Shown: in pieces, positions 10,205-20,682 of the stretch | Position numbering within the stretch: position 1 is the first letter of the stretch | How the letters are laid out: every line of letters starts with the position of its first letter | From: Branchiostoma floridae | Lineage: Eukaryota > Chordata > Leptocardii > Amphioxiformes > Branchiostomatidae | Assembly (NCBI RefSeq): GCF_000003815.2 | Contig: NW_023365716.1 | Span: 58,848 to 95,745 of the forward strand | Direction: 5' to 3' | DNA length: 36,898 nucleotides | Notes under the pieces: generated by a model | Seen by the model: the letters and a program-made list of their open reading frames with translations, nothing else | Told to the model about the DNA's origin: nothing | Databases searched by the model: none | Translations under genes and position numbers: made by a program

Positions 10205-11050
10205 TTGTCTTTCAGCAGCTTAAAGATGTCGTAAATGATTTTTAAAACCCCCTTAAAACTTGTTTAAAGTTCACGTTTATTTGATCTAAAGCCTCTTTAC
10301 GTCTCATATACAATTGCATTAAGTGGATTATAACGTGTGTTTTAGTGCCTTTTCAGCAGCTTAAAGTTGCCATAAATAGTTATTAAAACGCCCTTAAGAC
10401 ATGTTTAAAATTCACGTTTATTTTATCTTAAGCCTCTTTACGTCTCATATACGTGTGCATTTAGAGGATTATAACGTGTGTTTAGGTGCCTTTTCAGCAG
10501 TTTAAAGTTGCCATAAATATCTATTAAAATGCCCTTAAGACATGTTTAAAATTCACGTATATTTGATCTAAAGCCTATTTACGTCTAATATACGTGTGCA
10601 TTAAGTGGATTATAACGTGTGTTTAGGTGCCTTTTCAGCAGCTTAAATTTGCCATAAATACTTATTAAAACGCCCTTAAGACATGTTTAAACTTCACGTT
10701 TATTTGATCTAAAGCCTATTTACGTCTCATATACGTGTGCATTAAGAGGATTATAACGTGTTTAGGTGCCTTTTCAGTAGCTTAAATTCGCCATAAATAT
10801 CTATTAAAACGCCCTTAAGACATGTTTAAACTTCACGTTTATTTGATCTAAAGCCTATTTACGTCTCATATACGTGTGAATTAAGAGGATTTAATGTGTC
10901 TATATTTTTCTTTTTAGCAGCTTAAAGTTGTCATAAATACGTACTAAAACACCCTTAAGACATGTTTAAAGTTCCCTCTGTACGTCTCATATACGTGTGC
11001 ATTAAGTTGATTATAAGGTGTGGATAAGTGCCATTTTAGGAGAATAATCA
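10205..11050. repeat. Satellite-like tandem repeat, 141-bp period, about six copies
   Basis: The landmark TTTCAGCAGCTTAAA recurs at about 10210, 10351, 10492, 10633, 10772 and 10913, giving a period of 141 bp (once 139). Each unit also carries CCCTTAAGACATGTTTAAA and TACGTCTCATATACGTGTG. Units differ by point changes. The stretch 10045-10205 is a related or flanking sequence that directly truncates gene P. Confidence 0.85.
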
Positions 11051-11928
11051 TTAGCACATTTCAAAGCAAGAAAATACAATGGATGAAACTTTGAAATTTT
11101 ATTGAATTACGAGAAAATATTACATGGAAAAGTAAAAAAAACCTACAGCCTACTAGGTATTTGTGGCCTTTCATTCTGATGTAGTCGGCAGTTGAAACAA
11201 TCACAACGGTTGCGCAATTCCGTGCAGCAGTCCACAGTCCCATTTCCAGTGTCGGGTGAAGCGTCTCGGCGTAAGTTAAAAAGAGCACACACGTAACTAC
11301 AGTTCCATCTGGTCACCACAGGAATAAGAATCCGGTAAGATCTAGAGTAGTGACCGATATGACTCGTGCTGTTGGATGGTCCTGGATTCTGTGAACGCGA
11401 AACATGTTCAGCTTGCAGTGTCGGCTTCTATTAATCCGTATGGTACAAGGGCCGTGATTTCCATTATTCTGTGTCGATTTCCAACAACAACAGCTTTTAC
11501 AGAATGATAGCCACCTCGTATCTTTGAGTCTAATTCCGTCACCGGGGGTCCTAGGCGGTAAAAGCGGTGTCGCGGCCACAACTTGAAGGCTAGAACAGGC
11601 CTAAACTTTCTTCAATACTTCTCTTCAAAAATGAACGCCTGGAAAATAACCGCTCCTTGTCGTACGTATGGCCCGTAAATTTGAACCCCCCACTCTTTTC
11701 TGCCATTGGATACATCCTATCGCATGACACAGCTGTGCCACAGACGGACCAAGGAAGTTCAACCTCCTTGGACGGACGGAGGTGTGCGCCCCATGGCGAG
11801 TACGAAATAACGCTGAATAAATTTACATCTTGGCCTGCCCACGCAAATCACCATAATTAACCCAAACAAACACGAGCAACACGAGAAGACACCGCCTGTG
11901 TGCACAAACTGTTCTTTCTCGACGCTTG
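11051..11928. other. Unassigned region between the satellite and the minisatellite
   Basis: No recognised gene. It includes a Cys-rich open frame on the minus strand (separate entry) and, near 11745-11768, CCAAGGA...TCCTTGG, a 7-bp inverted repeat with a 9-nt loop. It ends at a 100-N gap (11929-12028). Confidence 0.5.
11143..11427 (-). other. Cys-rich open frame, possible exon of a secreted protein (unrecognised)
   Basis: A 94-codon frame, open between two stops, with no usable start. Its second half has clustered cysteines: WNCSYVC, then DCCTELRNRCDCFNC, plus potential N-glycosylation sites NSTS and NGT. Disulphide-rich extracellular exons look like this, but I cannot name a family. Chance is possible at this length. 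Confidence 0.2.
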
Positions 11929-12028
11929 NNNNNNNNNNNNNNNNNNNNNNNNNNNNNNNNNNNNNNNNNNNNNNNNNNNNNNNNNNNNNNNNNNNNNNNN
12001 NNNNNNNNNNNNNNNNNNNNNNNNNNNN

Positions 12029-13046
12029 CAGATGGAGTTACCCTGTCACTGGTACTGATTATGTTTACCAGTCCCTGGTGTGGAAAGTGTTTCCCTGTCC
12101 CTGGTGTTGACTGTATTTTCCTGTACCTGGTGCTGACTGTGTTTCCCGGTCCCTGGTGTGGACTGTGTTTCCCTGTCCCTGGTGTTGACTGTGTTTCCCT
12201 GTCCCTGGTGCTGACCGTGTTTCCCTGTCCCTGGTGCTGACTGTGTTTCCCCGTCCCTGGTGTTGACTGTGTTTTCCCCGTCCCTGGGGTTGACTGTGTT
12301 TTCCTGTCCCTGGGGCTGACTATGTTTCCCCGCCCCTGGGGTTGACTGTGTTTTCCTGTCCCTGGGACTGACTGTGTTTCCCTGTCCCTGGTGCTGCCTG
12401 TGTTTCCCTGTCCCTTGTGCTGACTGTGTTTCCCTGTCCCTGGTGCTGACTGTGTTTCCCCGTCCCTGGTGTTGACTGTGTTTCCTTGTCCCTGGTGCTG
12501 ACTGTGTTTCCCTGTCCCTGGTGCTGACTGTGTTTCCCCGTCCCTGGTGTTGACTGTGGTTTCCTGTCCCTGGTGTTGACTGTGTTTCCCTGTCCCTGGT
12601 GCTGACTGTGTTTCCTTGTCCCTGGTGCTGACTGTGTTTCCCTGTCCCTGGTGCTGACTGTGTTTCCCCGTCCCTGGTGTTGACTGTGTTTTCCTGTCCC
12701 TGGTGTTGACTGTGTTTCCCTGTCCCTGGTGCTGACTATGTTTCCCCGTCCCTGGTGTTGACTGTGTTTCCCCGACCCTGGTGTTGACTGTGTTTTCCTG
12801 TCCCTGGTGTTGACTGTGTTTCCCCGTCCCTGGTGTTGACTGTGTTTTCCTGTCCCTGGTGTTGACTGTATTTCCCTGTCCCTGGTACTGACTGAGTTTC
12901 CTTGTCCCTGGTACTGACTGTGTTTCCCTGTCCCTGGTGCTGACTGTGTTTCCCTGTACCTGGTGCTGACTGTATTTCCCTGTGCCTGGTGCTGACTGTG
13001 TTTCCCTGTCCCTGGTGCTGACTGTGTTCCCCTGTCCCTTGTGCTG
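12029..13046. repeat. 26-bp minisatellite, about 39 copies
   Basis: The consensus unit is TGTGTTTCCCTGTCCC followed by TGGTGCTGAC, repeated with substitutions (C or T at two positions, GTT or GCT) and rare 1-bp indels. The left end is at an assembly gap, so the true length is unknown. Because 26 is not divisible by 3, three units make a 78-bp frame, which gives long open frames on the minus strand that are not genes. The minus strand carries GGGACAGGGAAAC in each unit. Confidence 0.95.
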
Positions 13047-13184
13047 ATAGTTTTCACTGTCAATTGTGTTTGGCAATGTAGGCAATTATTTAGATGTGTT
13101 TTCTTTTTCACAGCTGAGTTTCTTGTTATGCATTTATGTTTTTCTTGAATGACTTGAAACACCACTTGAGGTGTTATTTTTCAG

Positions 13185-13293
13185 GAAAGGCCAACTCCTG
13201 CTGCTAGTTCTTTGTAGTGGTATCACAATGGGGGCTTTTGGGGGATGGGGAATGGTTCTGGATATCAGCCTCTCACCACATGGCATACAACAG
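13185..13293 (+). CDS. Possible single exon of a membrane transporter (SLC49/MFS-like), weak
   Basis: A 109-bp stretch is bounded by TTATTTTTCAG| and CAACAG|GTACCT. It is open in one frame (phase 2 in, phase 0 out), 36 codons beginning KGQLLLLVLCSGITM and continuing GAFGGWGMVLDISLSPHG. The hydrophobic segment followed by G-x-x-x-G-W-x-x-x-L-D resembles my recollection of transmembrane segments in DIRC2/FLVCR-type (SLC49) facilitators. No neighbouring exon was found between the minisatellite and the gap at 13607. It could be an isolated fragment or coincidence. Confidence 0.3.
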
Positions 13294-13606
13294 GTACCTA
13301 TATATATTGTACATACACATGTACATCTGCATGTACAGGTACACATACACAATGAGACATTGTCATCTCCGTGTACAGAAGGATTGGTTTGTTATGTCTG
13401 CTTGCCTGTCTGTCTGACAGAAACATTTAGGACAATAACGGTACAAACAGCATAGCTAGTAAGGACATCGTGTCACTAAAGTGGAGTTCCAAGTTGGTAG
13501 ACTTAGACATTTATCATACTGACTGACAGCTGACAGACATTCCTTGTGATGGCATCTACTTATTTAGTACACAAAGTCAATCTGTTGTCTTTTCAATTAC
13601 ACGTTT
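13294..13606. other. Intergenic DNA before a 100-N gap
   Basis: Contains TACA/CATG-rich simple sequence at about 13293-13355. No gene or family promoter is seen. Confidence 0.5.
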
Positions 13607-13708
13607 NNNNNNNNNNNNNNNNNNNNNNNNNNNNNNNNNNNNNNNNNNNNNNNNNNNNNNNNNNNNNNNNNNNNNNNNNNNNNNNNNNNNNNNNNNNNNN
13701 NNNNNNAG

Positions 13709-14560
13709 AAACCCTACAATTGTGACCAGTGTGACTATTCTGCTGCACATAAAAGCAATTTAGACCGACATATAGCAGCAAAGCACACTGGTGACAAACG
13801 GTACATGTGTGAAGTGTGTGGGTTCAGGACTGCTTATAGGTCTGAATTATCCCGACATGTGAGAACCCACACAGGGGAAAAGCCCTATAAATGTGACCAG
13901 TGTGACTATTCAGCTGCAGGGAAATCTGCTTTGAACCAACATTTAGCAAAGCACACCGGTGAGAAACCCTACTTGTGTGAAGAGTGTGGGTATAGTGCGA
14001 CGCGAAATTCTTACTTATCCCAACACATGAGAACTCACACAGGAGAAAAACCCTACAAGTGTGACCACTGTGACTATTCTGCTGCAGATAAGTCTACTTT
14101 GGTCAAACACATACGAAAACATACCGGTGAGAAACCCTACATGTGTGGGGAGTGTGGGTTCAGAACAGCTGATAGGTCTACCTTATCCCGACACATGAGA
14201 ACCCACACAGGGGAAAGACGTTACAAGTGTGATCAGTGTGACTATTCTGCAGCACGGAAATACGATTTGGACAAACATCTAGCAACACACACTGGTGAGA
14301 AACCCTTCATGTGTGGGGAGTGCGGGCACAGGACAGCTCGAAAGTCCACCTTATACAAACATATGAGAACGCATTCAGGGGAAAAACCCTTCACGTGTGA
14401 CCGGTGCGACTATTCTGCTGCACAGAAATGTACTTTGGACCAACACCTAATGACACACACAGGTGAGAAACCCTACATGTGTGGGGAGTGTGGTCATAGG
14501 ACAGCCGAAAAGTCTGACTTAGCCCGACATATGAGGACGCATACAGGTGAAAAAACCTAA
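13709..14560 (+). CDS. Copy 2: 10-finger array, 5' truncated at a gap, early stop
   Basis: The frame is open from the first bases after the 100-N gap to TAA at 14560, 283 residues. Ten fingers start with [18 protein letters not shown] and end [25 protein letters not shown]. The first four match the end of gene B (inverted, almost identical). The order of the later fingers matches pseudogene H, not B. The stop arises from loss of the bases encoding the next finger's Cys knuckle (compare ACCCTACAAGTGTGACCAG in B), a lesion shared with H. No N-terminal domain or promoter is visible, so it may be a fragment or a gene whose 5' part lies in the gap. Confidence 0.7.
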   Translation, partial: KPYNCDQCDYSAAHKSNLDRHIAAKHTGDKRYMCEVCGFRTAYRSELSRHVRTHTGEKPYKCDQCDYSAAGKSALNQHLAKHTGEKPYLCEECGYSATRNSYLSQHMRTHTGEKPYKCDHCDYSAADKSTLVKHIRKHTGEKPYMCGECGFRTADRSTLSRHMRTHTGERRYKCDQCDYSAARKYDLDKHLATHTGEKPFMCGECGHRTARKSTLYKHMRTHSGEKPFTCDRCDYSAAQKCTLDQHLMTHTGEKPYMCGECGHRTAEKSDLARHMRTHTGEKT

Positions 14561-16221
14561 AGTGTGACTTTTCCGCCGCAGAGAAGTCCACTTTGGACAG
14601 GCATCTAACAAAGCACACCGGTGAGAAATTCTTCATGTGTGAGAACAGCAACTTGACGGTCTAATTTAGCCCAACACATGAGAACACACACAGGAAAAGA
14701 TCCTTATGACGTCAAACTAAAACTACACTGCGGCTAGAAAATGTCATCTCCTGAAACATTTGACAAGACAAACCAAAGAACCTACATCTACGTGTGTGAC
14801 AAATGTACAGCATACAACGGTTTTGCCTTCTAAAACGTGAACGGTCATTTAGAAGAAAAAAATCGTATCCAGGGGTGAAAACATTATCTGTAGTCTTAGT
14901 CCGATAACAAAGTTCTGTAAAAATTTACAAAAGAGGCAGACTAGTTCAGGTAGTCTGGCAAGATTTATAGCAAATCTTTTAAGAGCTTGGCTTGAAGTAA
15001 TGCGCAAGTTGCACTCAATACTTTGTAGATGTTGATTCTGTACATAAGATAGTACTTATGCATAGATTTACTTTTTCCCTTCGTGTTAAATCGATTGTTT
15101 CTTTTTTTTAAAGAGTTGTATAAATGTTAGATGTCATAGAAGTATCTAAACGTTTTCGGCATTGGCATTTTAATTTGTTTTAGTTTAATTTGTTCAAAAG
15201 AACAACTTAACGTTTGCAACATCTGTCATCTCGCAGCATAGTATATACATAGCCAACAATTAGCATATTGCGTATTGTGTACATGAACTTAAGTATTCCG
15301 TGCACTTGTATTCTGTGTTTATTCGGTATTTTGTCTAGCAATATCTTATACATGTTTGAGAACTCGGTGCAGTTTTGTAAAGATCATTATCAAAATAAAG
15401 GGATGTAAATAAAACAAAGCCATTGATTCTGTGTTGATTTACATTGTCTATTGAAACGATTCTGACTGCATTGTTTTAGCAGTGTTACATAGGGGGTTGG
15501 TTATGTCCAATAGTTGCGTTATTTTGGTTAGGGGTTTTTATTCAAATGAATTCTAAATGTGAATTAAACAAAAACTCTGCGCATATCAGCCGTTTTTGTT
15601 GACTTGGCCTGATTGGGCCTAGAAGTGAAAGCCTCACATCACAAACTAAGGAAAAATTGTTGAAAGGCCCTGGTAACATACATCGTACGATTTACCGCGA
15701 CGGGGATTCCATGCGCGGTAATAGCTACGTACGTTTGAGAAAGCTTGGGCGCAATAGAATTGCTTGGCTTTGCATAAGGTCTTTAGCAGAGTTCATTGCG
15801 CATGTGCGAGTGACAGGAATCCTAGCTATTATGTCAAAGGTCACGGCACATCAGAAGAAAACATTGTTCCCTTTGCGTAACAGTATCCGTGTGTATTCAG
15901 TAATGTTTACGTTGATGGTTCTTTCACCTTTGGCATATTGCCCAGATTTCATGTTGCTCGCACATGCGTAGTGTACTGTACGAAATAGCTTATACCTGGA
16001 ACTGTGGTGAGATCGCACAGGTCAGCTGTATGTCCTACTCCTGAGAAAACATGGCTGCCGTGCCGAGAGGAACTGAAAGACACAGCATATTTGATGCCCT
16101 ACTCATAGCCCCATCTAGACTCAAGACTCGAGTCTTTTGGCGAGTTTTTTCTTCTTATTATTATGTAATGCAGGAACCAAACACAAGCCTTTGATAGGCT
16201 CAAAACCACGAGAGTAGAGCG
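14561..16221 (+). other. Fossil finger, 3' UTR and intergenic spacer of copy 2
   Basis: Positions 14561-14720 still spell a type B finger ([16 protein letters not shown]) and a truncated one (MCENSNLTV), out of frame. The 3' UTR follows, with AATAAA at 15394-15399. The stretch 15400-15970 is spacer shared with arm 1 and with 29.5-29.8 kb. No other gene is seen. Confidence 0.65.
15394..15399 (+). terminator. Poly(A) signal of copy 2
   Basis: AATAAA in the conserved context ATCAAAATAAAGGGATG, equivalent to 5651-5656 on the minus strand. Confidence 0.55.
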
Positions 16222-16417
16222 TTATGCGGCGAACTTTCAATTGACCCATTGGCAAGTGATATCAGGTTAATGACCTCTGACCTTTACCCCGTTCATGAGC
16301 TGACATCCGCCATTTTGTTTCATGTCGTCGTCTTTGGTGCTCATCTCCACCAAACTTATACGCGATATTTACGTGGTTCCAGAAGTTGTGCTTACTGCTA
16401 ACCACCTAGACATACAG
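16222..16417 (+). promoter_or_regulatory. Promoter module and leader exon of gene C
   Basis: TTATGCGGCGA (16222-16232), perfect DR1 TGACCT-C-TGACCT (16271-16283), YY1-like CATCCGCCATTTT (16304-16316), then the leader exon ending CATACAG|GTAAG at 16417. Spacings are 38 bp, 20 bp and 101 bp to the donor, matching gene A. Transcription start is not identified. Confidence 0.7.
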
Positions 16418-17329
16418 GTAAGGCCTTGTAGTGTCGTCAAATATCCCAAGTTGGTGCTTATTCAGCGGTAAACTAGAATAGAAGTGTGTTTACGATCGGT
16501 AGTGGGGGGGGGGAGTAAATTATGAGTGATGTAACGGCTATTAAATATAGATTTGCACCTTCAATATACGGTCAGAAATGGTGCATCACGAAATCACGAA
16601 TCTTGCTTTGATGATTATTAACTATAGATTATTTGACGATGATTATGCTCGTGCGCTCTTAATGTGTACTAGTAGTAGCATAGTTCACATGACTGATACC
16701 TTTGATGTAATCAGTGTTTTTCTGTATATCGTCTTTTCCATTATTCTAGCACCATTCTAACGTCGGAACCTAACTGAATTCTACCACAAAGCCTACGTTG
16801 GAATCAATCAATCAATCAATCATCAGATAATAAAGCTCTTGAGGTGTCTGTGTATGTATATCTGTATGTTTTTCTGTGTCTATGTTGCTGTGATCTATGC
16901 ATATATTATTTGCTTTTAGTATGTGGGAGTCAGTTAAAGTGCCTGTAAAAAAGAGTCATGAACTGTTGAATCCCCTGTATATATTTATTTATTTGTTTAT
17001 TTGTTTAGCTGTATACAAACAGCCAGAGCTGCCCAACTATCCGTAGGCTATCGCCAAGGGCTAACCCTGGGAGAGAAGAATACATACATGTTACATAAAT
17101 AGCTAGTATATATAGCTAGGATATATCCGACTGTTGTTTATTTCATTTACTGAGACTGCAGACAATGAAATACTAGTACTTGGCAAACCATTGGAAACAC
17201 ACCCGGGGTGCTAAAACGGGTCCACTAGTTGCACAAAAGAATTTCTTTTGTCAAATCTGAACCCTTGCTTGTGTGCAAATGACGTAAATGAATTAATCTG
17301 TTTTACCTAAATTTTTAACATCATTTCAG
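16418..17329 (+). other. Leader intron of gene C
   Basis: 912 bp, GT at 16418 and AG at 17328-17329. The first 100 bp carry the block TTGGTGCT...GCGGTAAA...GAAGTGTGTTT and a G run, found in all the leader introns. An ATCA microsatellite lies near 16803-16825. No coding sequence. Confidence 0.65.
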
Positions 17330-17331
17330 AA

Positions 17332-18936
17332 ATGGCGAATTTCACACGTGTGCCTCCTGTTAAAGAGCTTCATGCGGAACACACTGCAGACGAGACACAC
17401 ATCAAAGAGGAGCCGACAGGAGACACTGGATGGCAACAGGATGGACAAGAGAACGTGCTGTGGCAGGAAACGTACAGTAAGGACCAGGAAACCTACGACT
17501 ACTTCGGTGCAACGCAACCAACCGGACATCCTTGGAAGGAGACTTACAACAGTTGGGAGCAGACAGCAGAGACGGGACGGCAGCAGGACAAGGAAAAGGA
17601 CGTTCCAAACGACGAAACGTGCGGTGTAAAAGCGGAAATGGAAGATTACAGCTGTGAGCTTTCTACTGGAGAACTGTGTACTGGGCATCCTGGAAAGGAG
17701 ATGGGCCATTCTGGGAAGACGAGATCCTGTACAGAACACTCTGGGAAGGAGAGTGACTATCCTGGGAAGGAGATGGACTGTACAGAACACCCTGGGAAGG
17801 AGATGGACCATCCTGGGAAGGAGATGGAATGTACAGAACACCCTGGGAAGGACAGTGACAGCAGGGAGATCCAGACAACAGACATGGGCCTGCAGCAGGA
17901 AACGTGTGACGTGAACTTTCCCCAACCTGACAATACATCAACCTCACAGGTACAGGAGACCAGAGGCTATATGGGAAGGCGTGTGGTTGAAAACACTGGT
18001 GAGAAACCCTACATGTGTGGGGAGTGTGGGTACATGACAGCTTACCAGGGTCAATTATCACGACATCTAAGAACCCACACAGGAGAAAAACCCTACAAGT
18101 GTGACCAGTGTGACTATTCTGCTGCACAGAAAGTCCATTTGGACTACCATCTAGCAAAACACACTGTTGAGAAACCCTACAAGTGTGGGGAGTGTGGGTA
18201 CAGAACAGCTAAAAAGTCACACTTATTGGTACATATGAGAGTCCACACAGGACATAAACCCTACAAGTGTGACCAGTGTGACTATTCTACTGCACAGAAA
18301 TCCACCTTGGACCAACATCTAGTGAGACACACTGGTGATAAGCCCTACATGTGTGGGGAGTGTGGGTACAGGGCAGTCAATAAGTCCACCTTGTCCCGAC
18401 ACATGAGAACCCATACAGGTGAAAAACCCTACAAGTGTGACCAGTGTGACTATTCTGCAGTGCGGAAATCCACCTTGGACCAACATCTAGTGAGACACAC
18501 TGGTGATAAGCCCTACATGTGTGGGGAGTGTGGGTACAGGGCAGTCAATAAGTCCACCTTGTCCCGACACATGAGAACCCATACAGGTGAAAAACCCTAC
18601 AAGTGTGACCAGTGTGACTATTCTACTGCACAGAAATCCACCTTGGACCAACATCTAGTGAGACACACTGGTGATAAGCCCTACATGTGTGGGGAGTGTG
18701 GGTACAGGGCAGTCAATAAGTCCACCTTGTCCCGACACATGAGAACCCATACAGGTGAAAAACCCTACAAGTGTGACCAGTGTGACTACTCTGCTGCAGA
18801 CAGAACCACTTTGGCCAATCATCAAAGAAAACACACTGGTGAGAAACCCTACATGTGTGGGGAGTGCGGTTTTAGGACAACTCGGAAGTTTATATTGTCG
18901 GCACATATGAGAACACACACAGGGGAAAGACCCTAG
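17332..18936 (+). CDS. Gene C: 11-finger C2H2 protein with MANF/MAEF N-terminus
   Basis: 534 residues, ATG two bases after the acceptor TTTCAG|AA. Residues 1-220 are the family N-terminal domain, beginning MANFTRVPPVKELHAEHT, with SUMO-type HIKEE and GVKAE and an expanded run of HPGKE(M/S) repeats (about residues 120-180). It ends in the half-finger GRRVVENTGEKP. Eleven alternating fingers follow. Fingers 4-9 are three near-identical copies of a two-finger unit. Predicted contact residues (-1,2,3,6) are YGQR, QVHY, KSHV, QSTQ, NSTR, RSTQ, NSTR, QSTQ, NSTR, DTTN, RFIA. The frame ends at TAG in a linker where paralogs have TAC, and decayed fingers continue for 1.4 kb. Likely a nuclear DNA-binding regulator; the complete promoter suggests it is expressed. 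Confidence 0.9.
   Translation: MANFTRVPPVKELHAEHTADETHIKEEPTGDTGWQQDGQENVLWQETYSKDQETYDYFGATQPTGHPWKETYNSWEQTAETGRQQDKEKDVPNDETCGVKAEMEDYSCELSTGELCTGHPGKEMGHSGKTRSCTEHSGKESDYPGKEMDCTEHPGKEMDHPGKEMECTEHPGKDSDSREIQTTDMGLQQETCDVNFPQPDNTSTSQVQETRGYMGRRVVENTGEKPYMCGECGYMTAYQGQLSRHLRTHTGEKPYKCDQCDYSAAQKVHLDYHLAKHTVEKPYKCGECGYRTAKKSHLLVHMRVHTGHKPYKCDQCDYSTAQKSTLDQHLVRHTGDKPYMCGECGYRAVNKSTLSRHMRTHTGEKPYKCDQCDYSAVRKSTLDQHLVRHTGDKPYMCGECGYRAVNKSTLSRHMRTHTGEKPYKCDQCDYSTAQKSTLDQHLVRHTGDKPYMCGECGYRAVNKSTLSRHMRTHTGEKPYKCDQCDYSAADRTTLANHQRKHTGEKPYMCGECGFRTTRKFILSAHMRTHTGERP
18268..18785 (+). repeat. Three tandem copies of a 168-bp two-finger unit in gene C
   Basis: TCCACCTTGGACCAACATCT recurs at 18301, 18469 and 18637, exactly 168 bp apart. 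Each unit codes one type B and one type A finger. Units are almost identical; the middle one has SAVRKST where the others have STAQKST. Near-identity implies recent duplication or conversion. Confidence 0.95.
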
Positions 18937-20319
<1,383 letters not shown>

Positions 20320-20682
20320 NNNNNNNNNNNNNNNNNNNNNNNNNNNNNNNNNNNNNNNNNNNNNNNNNNNNNNNNNNNNNNNNNNNNNNNNNNNNNNNNN
20401 NNNNNNNNNNNNNNNNNNNNNNNNNNNNNNNNNNNNNNNNNNNNNNNNNNNNNNNNNNNNNNNNNNNNNNNNNNNNNNNNNNNNNNNNNNNNNNNNNNNN
20501 NNNNNNNNNNNNNNNNNNNNNNNNNNNNNNNNNNNNNNNNNNNNNNNNNNNNNNNNNNNNNNNNNNNNNNNNNNNNNNNNNNNNNNNNNNNNNNNNNNNN
20601 NNNNNNNNNNNNNNNNNNNNNNNNNNNNNNNNNNNNNNNNNNNNNNNNNNNNNNNNNNNNNNNNNNNNNNNNNNNNNNNNNN

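Larger units (their letters stand above)
13709..17690. repeat. Arm 2 of the large inverted duplication
   Basis: Inverted counterpart of 2810-7013. Arm 2 lacks the 590-bp insertion of arm 1 and has extra fingers in copy 2 and about 100 extra bases near 17.02-17.12 kb. Collinearity runs through coding, UTR, promoter and intron sequence, so it is a segmental duplication and not only shared finger homology. Confidence 0.8.

Noticed and set aside
12029-13046. CRISPR-like regular repeats
   Set aside because: Continuous 26-bp units without spacers in an animal genome; a minisatellite.
11823-13165. Two overlapping minus-strand open frames (420 and 281 codons) of a Gln/Thr/Ser/Gly repeat protein
   Set aside because: They are translations of the 26-bp minisatellite in different frames and cross a 100-N gap; no start context or splice evidence.
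14561-14664. A separate small gene after copy 2
   Set aside because: It is the out-of-frame end of the same finger array, identical in layout to the tail of H and to the in-frame end of gene B.
2810-17690. Inverted arms as uncollapsed haplotypes
   Set aside because: Allelic copies would be in direct orientation. The arms differ by whole fingers and a 590-bp insertion. The possibility is kept only because 100-N gaps lie between them.
17326-17925. Antisense Pro/Ser/Leu-rich open frames over the N-terminal exons (also at 24.4, 27.7, 32.1 and 35.7 kb)
   Set aside because: Shadows of the HPGKE-repeat coding sequence; no independent signals.
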